This document shows positions 1-17,714 of a DNA stretch of 64,000 bases, in pieces (the stretch's first letter is position 1; every line of letters starts with the position of its first letter). The notes beneath the pieces are model-generated. The model worked only from the letters and a program-made list of their open reading frames with translations, ran no database searches and was not told the DNA's origin. A program made the translations under genes and the position numbers. This DNA comes from Syngnathus acus (Eukaryota > Chordata > Actinopteri > Syngnathiformes > Syngnathidae): assembly GCF_901709675.1 (NCBI RefSeq), contig NC_051090.1, positions 3,746,342 through 3,810,341 of the forward strand, written 5' to 3'.

Positions 1-1086
1 AACAAAGTTTGGCAAGGGAGAAAATGCTAAAGTCATTCAGAAAGAGGAAGAGTGACAGCGGGGAAACAAAAGAATCGCAGTTGTCCATAGGTGTCAATGT
101 TAAATTTTGTTTGTCTAAATGTAGCCTGCAATTGTCAACCTTGCCTCTTGCTCAAAATTAACTGGGCAAGGTTCCCAAAAAGAAAAAAAATCACTAATGC
201 TTTTTGTCTTTTTCTATCACAGCAAGGACACTCGGTAAATTAGCCCAACAAAAAAATCCTCATCCTCCTCTCCAGTGCTGTTGCTATGGCCACCGCAATA
301 AACTCCAACGGTGCTGCTTGTGTGCCAGTGTAGGACATTTGAAGGATCAAAAATTTTCAAATGTAAACATTAGTTTGGGCTAATTACACTCGCTAATGGC
401 TCGGCCAAACTCAAGATGTTTCGAGCTCAAAATAAATGTCGATGTATAGATCGTAAAAGGTCAGGGATACTGGGCACTCGGGTGAAATGAACCTACATTA
501 ACTTTTTGGACCTTTTTTTAATTTGATAATAGTCTAACTGTATGACATAAAGTGTGTGTGTTTTTAAGCTGCTAGCTAAACAAGTCTGAATTCGGATGCT
601 GTGTGCTAACAGCTTTAACCAATCACTGAATTTAAAAATGTAATGAAAGTGCAAATTGAAAATAAAATCATGAATCAAGAACTGATCGGAATCAACCCCC
701 ACCCCTCCTTTTGCCGTCTGCGCCCATTCTTAAGGGCAACGTTGTATGTTGTGTTAAAAATGATTAAGTGTTTGGGGATCAACGTTCGGGTGTATTCAGG
801 ATTTAAACGACTGCACAGAGCGCCGCGTGTTGGCTGAATACAGACGAATACATTTGGTGCACTCAGTTAGCGCAGATGAAGAAAGAAAAAAAAAAGGGGG
901 GGAAAAAAATCTCTCTCTTTACTTACTCAAGCAGCGTCTCCAAAGAGGCTTTCAAGTAAATTGAGTTTGGGTTTAGGGGCCTGTTTATATTAATGAGTCC
1001 TCGGCCGCTTGAGTTAGAGCCAGTGCTCTGTGTTATTACCTGCTTGATAATGAATGCCAGCTTGGCTAGCAGCAGTCAATGGAGGC

Positions 1087-1090
1087 CACA

Positions 1091-1137
<47 letters not shown>
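1087..1137. repeat. CA-dinucleotide microsatellite
   Basis: The sequence is an almost pure CA repeat of about 50 bp with one CATA interruption near the start. Open frames reading through it encode His-Thr runs and are not genes. Confidence 0.95.
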
Positions 1138-1138
<1 letters not shown>

Positions 1139-2450
1139 GCAGATAATGCTGCAAGCTGCCACTGGCTGGCTACAAAAGATTAGCAGCGTCCTCCCTACAT
1201 CTGCAGACAGATGCAGTGGCACTCATGCTAATGTTAGCATAGCCTGTGTTTATGCTTATTGCAGCGTTATCCTCCGCAGTCTCCATTTTGTTGTTTTCGT
1301 TGCTACCCTCAGTCTCCACTTAATGCATGAAATGTAATTATAAAACACTTGCTTTCTCCTCCAATGTTGTCCTTAGCGTTGGACGCCGCGGGTATACGCC
1401 ACAGTTGTATGTTAGCACGTTAGCTTGTAGCATTGCCTGAGTAATGTCAATACAGTATATGTATCTAATTAATCCACTTTAATAACATGTCTACTGCAAT
1501 TTGGCAGAAAGCAATATAGAAGACGGCTTGTTCATTAGTTGACGGTCAACTCATTTGGAAGGATCAACGGATTTTTGAGTCCACTTACATTTAAGCCGTG
1601 TGATAAAGTTTAGCAGCTTAATTAAACAACGGGATTGGAGGGGCAAACACACAAGCAGTTTGATTCTCTGTTTGCCAACGTGGAAAATGAAGTGTACTCA
1701 GTCCTTGGCTGAATGCAGATGTACTATATACTTCGATCAAATTTAAACACAACTAAACTGTACTTAGTGACTTAAGTGCCACAAGAGGGCGCCCATGTAC
1801 CTCTAGAATCATTCACCGATTTGAAGTCATCAAAGTTTTAGCAACAATTTCAGGAACGCGCCATGAAAAACAGGATGCGATGGCCCGTTCATCACTTCTT
1901 GCAAATGTAATTCGTTTCGCAATGCTTCGCGTCACGTTTAAAATTTATAACAACAACAACCCGATTTGCAACCCTGCTGCCTCACCTCATTTCTCTACCT
2001 CGTGTTTATCTAAGGAGAACAGAACTGCAGTAAAATGCATCTTTAAACAGGTTGGGGCACAAAGCAGCAGCTCTTCATAAATCAGACCAGAAGCTGATCG
2101 AAACGATTCATCGAATATCAATTCACTTGATAATCAATTAATTGTTACTGTCCAATCCATGCAGATGGACACACGGACACTGTGGAATCTCCTAACCTTG
2201 CTCAGCATGAACGCTCACAAACATTTTTGTCGGGAAGTGACTTTTGGGTATTACCTGATGCATGTGCTTGCCAGAAACTGGACTGGGATGAAATCAAAGT
2301 GTCCTGTCCGCTCTCTCCAAGAATCCCCTTGCCAGTATAAACAGAGTATGTCTGCAAGCAAAGGAGACCGGTGAATTATTAAAGCGTTCTGAAGTGTCAC
2401 TCAAAGAGAGCCGGTGAACCACCGAGACACCAGAAGTCACATATACAGAT

Positions 2451-2472
2451 ACACACATGGACACACACACAT

Positions 2473-2564
<92 letters not shown>
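2451..2564. repeat. Long AC microsatellite
   Basis: About 110 bp of AC repeat begins with two ATGG-interrupted units and then becomes a pure tract of roughly 90 bp. It is the longest dinucleotide array in the window and is likely to vary in length between individuals. Confidence 0.95.
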
Positions 2565-2566
<2 letters not shown>

Positions 2567-3494
2567 CCCCAATAGAGGCAAACAAATATTTCCCAATCAT
2601 ATAATTTCAAGTCCAATTAGACAAATTCTATCCTTGACGAGACTGTGGCGAGTACATGTTCAGCATCCAGGCCCAGTAACAAGGCTCGCTACCGTTAGCA
2701 TCTGTGGTTAGCTTAGTGGAACCGTTTTGACTTGAGAATTAAAAACGAAAACAAATAACCTTCAAGGACAAACGCAGCAACCCCAACGCTCCCAGTTTCA
2801 ACATAGAAATGCCGAAATTGTTGTTATTTAGCTAACTTTGTGCGTGTTTTGTTTTATTCGTTATCGTTTTAGTTACCTTCTCGGTCAAGCCTTGCCAGGT
2901 GTGAAAGGGAGAACGCTAATTGGACCGTACCAAGTCTCTGCGCTGTCAGGGGGGGGGTGATGAAAGCACCTACGTCACCAAGTGCGTGTATAGCAACTTG
3001 CGGATGCTGACAGCCTGATGTGAGATGACAGCATGAATTCCAAACTGATTTGAGGTGGGATGACATTCTCGTTCCAACCCAATGCATAGACGACAAATGC
3101 ATAAGCCCTTAAAGAAAGCTCATTTATGTGCATAAATCTATGCCTTGTATAAGGAACTTTAAAGGCATTATCATACAATAATTGCTCCATCTCTCACTTC
3201 AATTCATCCCAGCATTGTCAGGAGACAGCCATAGATTTGTATGGTTAATATTCATGGGTATTTTCATAAATCAGCATAGCATTTCTTTGCCTCAAGCTCA
3301 TTGGTGGAAACTTCAGGGTTCAGGATCTTGGTCCAGGTATTCATACCATCTTGGTATTCAGGTCCAACGAGAGAACATATGATGGGAAAATATTGACTTT
3401 GGTACCAACAAGCACACCGTGGTGGATGTTGAGAGGAAGCTTTTGAGTTCTAACTCCACTTATTTATTCATCAAGAGAGGCAAAGAATGGATAT

Positions 3495-3697
3495 AAAAAG
3501 TCTACACACCCCTGTTCAAATGCAAGTTTTTGCAACAAAAAAATGACAAACCTTTACCAGCTACTAATGTGACCTGTACAACTCAATTGAGAAAAAAAAA
3601 AAACTGAAGTGAAGTGAAAATAAGCACCTGTGATGATGTTGCACAAGTGTGCACACCCGCTTATAAATAGGCTTGTTCAATCACATTCAAACTCAGC
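3495..3697 (+). repeat. Degraded teleost interspersed repeat
   Basis: The stretch has the landmarks of a repeat I recall from many fish genomes: a start reading TCTACACACCCCTGTTCAAA, then a phrase ending in GACCTGTACAACTCAATTGA, then GTGCACACC and TTATAAATAGG, then AATCACATTCAAACTCA. It has no open frame. I take it as part of a DNA-transposon-like or non-autonomous element, but the family assignment is from memory. A similar short phrase (GATGTTGCACAAGTTTGTACAC) recurs near 11752. Confidence 0.5.
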
Positions 3698-6600
3698 CGC
3701 CACCATGACCGAGCCTCAGGGGAGGACAGTTGTGGTAGTTGTATATCAGTGGCTTGTTTGACAAATGGGTTTAATTACAGCTGCCCACATGTCATACGCA
3801 TTTTAGTGGCCCTCCGCGCTTCTGCTTGTCAGCGTGCGGCGACGCTTAGCGACAGCGTGATCTTTTCCCGTAGCCCGTAGCCAAAGTGCGCGGCGGCGCG
3901 CCCTCCACGCTATCCAATCGGATGACATTTAAGACATGACACATTTAACACTTCACGCCGTTTAAATGTGTCTTTTTTGCGATGCTGTCTCATTTAATGT
4001 GCCATTTACACGCTAGGGCCAAGGACTCATTAAAGGTTATCTGCTAATTACAATGATGAGTCGAGACCATGTGAAAGGGGACGGTTTCTCTTCACAATGT
4101 TTGTTTTGGTCTATTTTGGAAATGTTCCATATTTTGTATAGGCGCGGCTCAGTGAGACGTGTCACCCCGGCCACCCCCCTTAAAAATCTCTAGCTACGCC
4201 CCTGGTTGACAACCCCTTTTATGGACAGAAAAGCAATGTGACAATGATGTCCCAGCATCACCTGCAGATCAATAAAGCCAGAAAATGTACTCCTGGTGGA
4301 AGCGGCGTGTTTATTATTGACTTGCAGAAGCGCAGCCACTCAGTGGGGAGGCAGCCTGCTTCCTTCTGGCTCCATTCCACCACATCAATGTAATCACGTT
4401 AGCGAGCGGGGAAACCATTGTGGCATGCTCACGCATCCACGCCGGCAAGCTTTACACAAACGAGAGGACAGAGCGGCAGAAAAAAGAAAAAAAAAACCTT
4501 GCTCTTTTCTTTTTCTATCCGGCTTTGGAAGCTGCGGGCCTTCCGATTGGACAAGGCTCACTTTGCCTTGCTGTTTCATTTCATAGAAAACACAATTAGT
4601 AGGAAGGCAAAAAGATTTTTGTCAAGCCCAGAATACACACAAGAAAAGTCATAATATTCCAAGAATGAAATATTTGTGAGCAGAATTATTTTGCTGCTGT
4701 GCTCTCTCAGCCTTTCCCAACCTGAGTTGGTTAGCTTTTTCCCCCCTGCTCGCTTGCTCGCCTGCCTGCCAATGTGATCCATGCGCTGAGACTTGCTGAG
4801 GCAGCAGAAGGAGAGAATATTTACTGATCGGTCAGGTGGCTGCTGCACGCTCGCTCGCAGCTGCTCGTCAATCACCGCTGCAACACACTCAATGCGTGCA
4901 CGTACTACTGTTGCACACATGTGGCTGCCAGCGTTCAATAAAGGCCAGGCGGCCGGATAATGACAACCCAGCGTTTGATTGACACTGTTGACAAAACTCT
5001 TCATTTAGCTTTGTTATTGTGCTCGTAAATAAGGAAACAAACAAATAACTTTAGATTGATGTCCTTGTGTGTTATGAAGTAATTGTGTATATTTATAGTC
5101 AATAGATATAGAGGTTTTTAAATGACATTTTTGGTTGAATTTTGTCTTTTTTTTTTAGTCTTGCACATAAGAATTACAACAAAAAAAAAACTCAAACTAA
5201 TCCTAAAACTATGGAAAACTAAATAAAAACGAAGCATTTTCAAATAAGCATCATGGGGACTTAAAATCTCGTCTTGCCCTTTTTTTTTTTTGTAGAAAAC
5301 TAATTAAAAGGAACTAAATTTCTAAATTAAAACTACAATAAAAAAAATCCCAAAATATGTATAAAAGGGTTTTAGCTTATTCTTGTAAATGCATTACAGT
5401 AGACCAGCAGGGGAAAAAAAAAAAAAAACTCCACTCCTGCAACCTTGAGATTGCCATCAGCTCCATTCAAAGACTCCACTGATGGAATCTAAGTTGCACT
5501 TTTTCTCCTCACTGATGTCCTCCAGCATGCTACAACGTTTTCACATGAAAAAGAAGTGCTGCCTCCATTTTCCAATGGACGAAACACACACACACGAGAC
5601 TACACAGTGCAGCGTAGGCAAACTAAACCGCCAAAGTAAAACTGTCGCTCTTGCTCACTTGCTGTCGACAAGGTTACGGTGCCGGCGCATATGGCGCTAA
5701 CCGTCCATCACGTTGACTCTGGCTGACCTCGCCGTCACCTTCAGGTCAAGGGGAGTGGACTGTCGAGGTTCCACGTATCGGATGTGAGAGTCACACTTGT
5801 GGGCTAAAAGCTCACAGCCTTTAAGCGAGATTTGACACTAATGAGCGGCGACAAGTGCAACCATTGGAATGGTTCGATAGTGAACCAAAGTTTATCAGGT
5901 GTGGAGATAAATCCGCAAAATAGAAATAATAAAGCAAAATGTATCTTATGAAATAAGATAGATAATAGATTTCTATCACCAAAAGAATAATTACAATTCA
6001 AACAGTGATGCTAGTTTTGTTAGCCTGTCAATGGCCTTCTGCATTCTAACTTAGCATTAAGCTAGTTTATTTCAGTAAGTCTGTTCATTTCTACCTCGCA
6101 CAGCAGAACACAAACACCAAGAAGTCACCCAGATGAAAGGGACTTTGACGACTCCACCGACTACTTGATCCCGCAGGCATAAATGAAAAATGAACTCGTG
6201 GCATTCATCGCGTTCCGCCACCTTTTCGGTGCACACCTTTTGTTTACCGGCTTGCGTTCAATTATTTGTAAGTAAGCCTGGAGTGAAAGAAAAAGTTGAA
6301 CCAACTCTGAGCATTGCATGAATAATTGAGCAGGGCAGAAGAGGGGAGAATGGCTTGTGCAATATTCATATGTCATATTGAGTGGACAGGCAAGCCACTG
6401 GCCCAAAATCACGCACACACCTGCCAAAATCTGAAACTACTTTTACAAAAAACACCTAAGAATGATGTTTTTGGGGTGTAGCATTCACTGAAACTCAAAA
6501 TGTGCTGATTTATTGGAACTACATAATGATTACAGATTTTTTTCTACATTTATTATTTTAATAATGTTTTTACATATTATTTACAGGCATATTTATTGAT

Positions 6601-7317
6601 GTTTGCGATGTGGTTACAGTTGAACCCTTCACAAAATAACACACCCAAAGTCCTACGCACACTTGCAAACAATTGACAGAAGTGTCGCGCTTAAACGAGC
6701 AAATAAGCACTTGGGGCGACCACTTGACCCCATCTTGTATTTTTAATCAGCATGAACACAGTAATTGAAAGTACAATTAACCCGAATGACAATGCACTAA
6801 AGACATGAACATGTTGCGGGACTATTTGTTGTCTTGACAACCGCATTGACCTCTTAATTCACACATTCACACCCGAGCGCCCCGACAGAGGAGGTTTGTC
6901 TGTCGTTGTCCTGCAAGGGGAATGTCCGGGCTGATGCTGGCAACCTAGCCAGGCTCTTTTTAATGCTGTGTGTGTGCGTACGTGTGCGTGTCGCACAGGC
7001 CTGTTGTTGTTGATAAGAACTGAGGGCTTAGCGCGCACACGCACACACACATTAGGCGTTAATGAGGCCCAGGCACAGAGGAAAAGCTTCTGGCAAAACC
7101 AAAAGGGCTCTTATCAGCGAGCATGAGGCTGTATTGTTTTTGTATTGTGTGTGTGTATTTTTAAAAAGGGCCCTTGTGAAGATGAACTTCTAATCATAGG
7201 TGGGTAGAGAAGCCAAAAATTGGACGACTAGTGTTTAGGTTAGGAAAAAAAATGCAAGTCTGAGTAAAAAGTAGTTTTCCAAACAATTACTTGAGTAAGA
7301 GTAAATAAGAATTGGTG

Positions 7318-7335
7318 GGGGGGGGGGGGGGGGGG
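7318..7335. repeat. Poly-G run of 18
   Basis: This is an uninterrupted guanine run between TTGGT and TAGGT. It is non-coding as far as I can tell, and homopolymers of this length are often miscounted in assemblies. Confidence 0.9.
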
Positions 7336-8792
7336 TAGGTACTGAGCAGGCAACACTTCCATCAGCAATTGACTGTAGCCGATACGGCGATGTGGCGCAG
7401 GTCTGGTTTCTTTCGACAGCATGTCTGCTTCTGAGTATTAGCAGTGTGCAATACACACACAGTGAGAGTGTCCGTCACGTTATCAAAGCAGCAGCTAGCT
7501 TATTACTCTGCTTCAGCGCCACTCAATTATTCAGCTGGAGTCCACGGGGAAAGAGGAGGAGCACTGTGGCGCCGTGTGTGCTACTTACAGCACTAAGTAG
7601 GCCAAAGAGGCGCAAAGCAAAGTGTCACACGCGCACTGCATGGCGACTACGGGAACCGCAATTTTTGCAATCTCGTGTCTTGCTTGATATCAGTTATGAT
7701 ATCCAACTTGAGTTTGGCAAGTCAAAACTTTAAAGGTCCCACAAAGTAGGGTATCCATGATATGGTATCGGTGCATCAAATATTTATTCTCAATCTGACA
7801 CCCACATGGTGTAATTGTTGTGTGGCAACTTTTTAGCGCCCACATACATGCAAGGTATTTAAAAAGTGCAGCCAGAGTGCATGATGGGACGCGGCGGGCG
7901 CCTCCCACACAGCAGCTGTGTCCTGCACACTCTCACAATACCTGAAAATAGCTTCCAGCGTTCCCGCCTAGACGTGCGTCTAGAAAGAAGAAACACGAGA
8001 TTGGAATAACAAGCGTAGATTTTGTTGCTTTGTTTTTGGCCCTCTTACCTAAAATCAAATGACGACGGCTCACCGGAAGACGGATGTTCCTTCTTTGTCG
8101 ATTGAGATGCTTCCATGTCACCGTCTCCAAATCTGCCCGGCAACCGGCTGCGTGTGCCATATCTGGAGTCGACGATTCAAGTACAAAAGAAGAAAGAAAA
8201 ATTGCTCACCCTTAAAATGTAAAGAGTCTGCATCAGCTCTTCAAAAAAAAAAAATTGTGAAGTTACATTTTAGCAATTCTGCAATGGGAAGAAAAATTAA
8301 AATAAAAGTACTTACCTTTTGGGGATCTTTGTTTTTGAGGACCTTCCTTGAGACCCAACAACTGTCACTAAATGGACATTTTAACTTACAAAATCGTAAA
8401 GATGTTGCCCCTTGTAAAATATACCAAAAAAAAGTCAATTGAATATTTTCCAACAAACAAAAGAATATATATATTCCATAATTTGTTTGATATGATGCAA
8501 ATTTCATCAAACAGGAGCGTGGAAAGAAAAGAGAGAGAAACAACAAACAAAACACAAAGGAAATTAAAAGTCTGCAACGGTATCTAAATTGTCTTCTGGT
8601 TGACCAATGGACACATTTTGCTTTGTCAGCATCTTTCCACAGTTTTTAGAAGGAGATTTTGCTTCAGTCTTATGTTTTAAAAAGTCCGACAATTGACAAG
8701 TCAGTCCGATTGACAATCATCGTTAAAAAGATGGCGCCTCGGTCTCTGTGAGAGTCCCACCGAGCAGCATCAGAACTTTTCCGGAGCCGCCT

Positions 8793-11179
8793 TCACGGCT
8801 CCGCTTTACTGCCCCGCAGACTCGCGCCGGATGGAAGAGGTGGCGGGGATTGGGCGAGCAGAGCCGCGGGGGCCGCCTCCCCGGCGGGCCTGCGTTGAGG
8901 CAACGGCGTGCCGCCCCCACCTGGTCGGGCCTTGGCGTCCTCCAGCAACAAGTGCACACTCTTGGAGAAGATGGCGCGGGGGTCGGTGGGCGGCAGGGCG
9001 GGACACGTGCAGCTCTCCCTTAGCTCCAGCGCCTACACAAACATGATTGATTTGATACCAATGTCCATTTCATGACGCTAACTTTCATTTATATATGAAC
9101 CAGTAAACACAGGTGGAATTTTTTTTGACGGACTGAAGTTGCACAGCTCTTCCACCAGCCTAAAACTAGACGGCGCAGGCAAGCACAAATTCTTCTTTAG
9201 CCATCTGCTCGTTTTTTGCCGCTTGGTGAGCCGACTCAAGGTTAAAACCATCCTACACACACACACAAACAAAATAAACACACACACACCCTCAGAAATA
9301 ATGACTGCTTCCACAGGAGCTTCCGTCTAGCCCGCAGATACGTCTGATTGTGTCGCTAAGCCACACAGCTCGCTCGCCTCCAGGATGTAAACTTAAGCAG
9401 ATATCTTGGATTTTTTTTTTTGGGGGGTGGGAACGGGAAGGAGGAAGAATAAAAGGAGGCAAAATAACCCATTGCACCTTTGCCATCCATCTTCCCCTCC
9501 CGAGCCTGCAGCACGGAATCATGCATCTCTCCAGACGCTTCATTAGCTTCTGAAAAACTGTGGAGGTCCTGCCTGTGGACTTTATAAAAACTCGTGTGTG
9601 TGTGTGCGCGTGTGTGAGTAAATGTGTATGCATGTACTTGTGGCACGAGGCGGTCCAGTTGCGCCACGCGGTTCTTGTGCGACGGATGGGTGGACAGCCA
9701 CTCGGGCAAGCTGGGCTCTCCACTCAGCTGCTCCCTGATCTCCATCTGCTGCCAGAAGACGGGACCGGCCCGCACGTCCGCACAAGCCTGAATGAACACA
9801 CACACACACACACAAATCTAGTCCAACATTCTATTTTCAAATAGAGAGAATTGTCGGACATAAAGTTTGTTGACTTTGACAATAGTGCCCCCTAGTGGCA
9901 AATTATATTGTTATCTACGTGAGGATTTGTTTCAGTTTACCTTTGCCGCCAACTGCAAGCCGACTTGATCCGCCTCCGCCTCCAATTTCCTGCTGTATGG
10001 ACGGTTGAACATCAACTGCAGGGGGCGCCACAGAGACGACCATGTCAGATGAAGTCAATGATATTCATCATCTTTCATGAAATATGGATCGATTGGTCAG
10101 ATATCAATACGGTCACCTGTGTGAGCTTGTCCTGGGCCCATTGGCCCAGCAGCGCCAGGCTGTCGCGGGGACACACGGCCCAGATGGCGGCCAGAAGGAC
10201 CACGGACAGGAGGTCCACCACGTGGGACAGGCTGGCTTGCTCCGCCTGCGGGAGGACAAGGAGAAGGAGAAGATGGAGGTCAAGGTGGAAGTCAGGTTAG
10301 ATGAAGAATGTCACGGCTGGTGGGAGAGAAGCCGTGCATTCGCCGCAGTCCAAGCGTGGAGGAGCTAATCAGGCGTCCCGTGCCCGCTCATTGCCGCGAT
10401 CTAATTACAAGCCGCCTCCCAGCTTGAAACTCCCAAAACGCGCAAGTTGATGGCACACTTGTTCAGGCTGCAACGACAATGGACTTTTAACGAGGCCGTA
10501 AACACTCGCCGGCACCGAAACAACGTGAATGGGATGTTTACGCCGTTTCAAATGGCTTTTTAATGTGCTCAAAGCAGAAATGATTGGAATTCATTGACTA
10601 GTAAAAATATTTGCAATACAAACAATGAAATTAGCTTCAGGGATATATTAAAAAAAAATTTTAAATCTCATTCTAACTGTGTTGTGTGTGTGTATATAGG
10701 CTGACTAATGTATTTTATTGATTCTGATACTTACGGCATGTCCCAGTATAGCATGAGCCATCTCGTGTCCAAGCACGATGGTGAGCTGGTGGACATCTTC
10801 CACAGCGTTTAGCATGCCGGTGAATATGAACACTTTTCCGTTCTGCAACAAGCACCCAAAACACAAAATATGAGTTTTCAGTGGATTTTTCTTTTTTTTT
10901 TTGTGACGATATTGTGAAGTGCGGTCGCCAACCGGGAGCACAAAGGCGTTGGTGATGTCACTCCGCACCACGTGGACGCTCCAGTTCACGTCGGCCATTT
11001 CGGGAAGGTCCTGGTTACGTTGGGCCAGGTGCTGCACCACCCGCTCCACCGTTTGGTGGCGAGCATCGCTTTCGGGAAGCAGCAGCTTGTCAAACTCCTC
11101 CATGTACTGCACACGGGGAGTTAGACATCATTAACATACATGTACAAACATTTTTGTCTCAAGGAGGCTAAAGTTAAAT

Positions 11180-11232
<53 letters not shown>

Positions 11233-12239
11233 GATGGCGGCAGATCATTTCCATGAAGAAAACGTCGCCTCACCGCCTCTGAAGTGAAGGTCGCCAGCTC
11301 CATGTAGTTCTGCCGGCTGAACACCAGCAGACGTGTGCGGCCGGTCACCGGCGACTGGTCCAAATGCGTAAGGAGGAGGAGGGCCGTGATAGCGGCGGCC
11401 GTGACCACCACCGCCACCAGCCGCCAGCGCTGTTGCCACGCCCACTGGCGAAAGAGTTGACGCCGATTGTCGGGCAGCGCCACCCACCACTTCCTTATAC
11501 TCCTGCGACGAGACATCAAGACGTACAATACTTTTTGTTATACATACAGTAGTTTACAATAGTGCACTACTTCAATAATAAAATGTCAAAGTATTTTGTA
11601 TTTTAAGTATTTTCAAATCTAAGCTTCGTGTGATATAAAATAGTAGATCAAGTTAATCATTTCAAAACAATTCCCTGCGTTATTGTGACCTATAATCTGA
11701 ACAACATAATTGAAGAAAGTAATAAATAAATATTTTATCAAGAAACAACAGAGATGTTGCACAAGTTTGTACACATGTTCAAATGTCACGTCGGCACAGA
11801 AATGAAACTTTAATATTTAATGCAGGAGCATTTTAGTATTAAACTTGGTAGCTCCCAAAAATTATTGTCATTTTCTGGGCTTGTCAACTTGTGATGAACA
11901 TGTGATTCTTGCCTACCTTCCCATTATGATAGCCACGAGTTTTTGGACAGGCTTGAGCACCATCCAGATGAGAGGAGCAGGTAAGGCCTTCAACCGGGTC
12001 GAAGTATGAAACTGACCCATACATGGAGGAAGCTGCAGGCGGTATGGAGTTTTGGACAAAACCGTCCCGATGGCAACATCTGGGACGAGAACGGTTCTGC
12101 CGGCGCGAGGGGCTCCATGTCGAAGCCGGTGGTGAGCTCGCAATGAGCGGACGTAGAAGGAGTGTGGGAACACTTGCAGGTGTCGCGTCAGGGGAGAAAA
12201 AGTAAGACGCCTAATGAAGGGAAACATGGTGGCCTTCAC
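8793..12239 (-). CDS. oma1: OMA1 zinc metalloendopeptidase, mitochondrial (8 exons)
   Basis: OMA1 is the stress-activated inner-membrane protease that cleaves OPA1 and DELE1. The exons are 12239-11917, 11502-11274, 11106-10933, 10842-10735, 10245-10117, 10015-9941, 9787-9638 and 9032-8793. Phases agree throughout and give 475 residues, with a TGA stop at 8795-8793. The N-terminal 107 residues are Arg-rich, as expected of a mitochondrial presequence. A hydrophobic stretch rich in Val, Ala and Leu, near residues 140-165, is the likely membrane anchor. The M48 signature HEMAH has H268, E269 and H272, and a downstream EAEAD near residue 333 supplies the third zinc ligand. The sequences CPRDSLALL and [10 protein letters not shown] are family hallmarks. 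A start at the second ATG (12227) is possible. The donor after 10933 reads GTTGGC, which is weak. Identity is very secure. Confidence 0.96.
11188..11227. repeat. Poly-T run of about 40 in oma1 intron
   Basis: About forty consecutive thymines lie in the oma1 intron between exons 2 and 3, so the tract is poly-A on the transcribed strand. No retroelement body is visible beside it. Confidence 0.9.
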
Positions 12240-13151
12240 TGAAAGTCACCGGTAGTCAATGTCACGCGTGTTCCGTGTAACCTTTTGAAGAACACATTTT
12301 TTAAGGCGTTAAACCACAAAGGCGTTGAATTTAAAAGTACGCAACCAGAAATGTCACCCTCAACTTCGTTTGTGTCAGAGATTTGTTCCGACGTGCAAAA
12401 TAAGTCCCCCTGGAAACCAGTCCAGGAAAAATGGCCTGGAGTGACCACCACGGTCACAAATGTTGAATATATTTTAAATACATGTTTTCTGTTCAGTTAC
12501 ATTCCTTAATATTAGCGGTCATTTTAATTAGAACAAATACTAGAACTAAAAAAAAAAAACTTAAAGTCCAACCGACTGAAACAAGTCCGTGGGAAATGTT
12601 CCGAGTAGAAACAACTGTTTCAATTTGGCACTTCCGGGCAAGTGTATTATTTTTTTAACCGATTTTAAATTACATTTTACCACAACACTTTTATTAATAC
12701 TTCTTTCGTATTTAGCGGTTGTAATTAGTATTAACAGTAGTAGCACTAATATGTAATTATTACGAATAGTGCAAGCAAAAACTAATGCTATACTACCATC
12801 AATACTGTTGCTGTAAGAAAAAGAGAAGAAAATAGCACTTTGCTACATTACTTTATAAAAATATACAGTAATAATCTTTTAAGCAGGATACAAGTAAAGA
12901 GTTTATGCATTAAAATATAGTGTAACATTAAAGAACAATGGCAATAAACAGTTTATGCATACGGTGTGGTTTCATGTCCACCAGGGGGCAGTATATTTCA
13001 TGCATATACATGAAATGATGTGGATACTTGAAACACTTGAATCTCGAGGTACACAAACAAGCAAGTTTTTTCTTCCATATAGTCTACATATTGTATGTTT
13101 TTATAATGGTGAAAAAGCATACACAAATGTTGGATTCTACATACAATGAGA
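12240..13151. other. Intergenic gap between mysm1 and oma1
   Basis: The 0.9 kb between the mysm1 stop and the oma1 start is AT-rich and has no recognisable exon. It should hold the mysm1 3' untranslated region and the oma1 promoter. In human, TACSTD2 lies between these two genes; I see no TACSTD2-like frame here. Confidence 0.6.
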
Positions 13152-17507
<4,356 letters not shown>

Positions 17508-17714
17508 CTTGAAGAATGAACGTAAACACAGAGGAAGCACCGGAAGTGACAGCGACCCCCTGTGGCTGGAGTTGGTAGGGGTTTAAACAATTATAGTTAA
17601 TATTCAAGACAGTGCAAACGCTACATGAGATAACGCGTTCGTTTTATTTTCAAGATAATAACCACTTTTGAGCTCATGTAAAGTTGGAAAACAATGAAAG
17701 ATGGGACGACAAAG

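Larger units (their letters stand above)
1..8792. other. Gene-poor stretch left of oma1
   Basis: I see no convincing coding exon here on either strand. Short open frames occur but have no recognisable domain, no matching neighbours in phase, or consist of CA/GT repeat translation. The stretch holds CA microsatellites, a homopolymer of 18 G near 7318-7335, and degraded interspersed repeats. In human the gene beyond OMA1 on this side is DAB1, which has very long 5' introns, so this could be intronic or intergenic. That is an inference from synteny and no DAB1 exon was seen. Confidence 0.6.

Noticed and set aside
2294-2711. Open frames of 67-100 codons on both strands
   Set aside because: They are translations of the AC repeat (His-Thr or Cys-Val runs) with no domain or splice partner.
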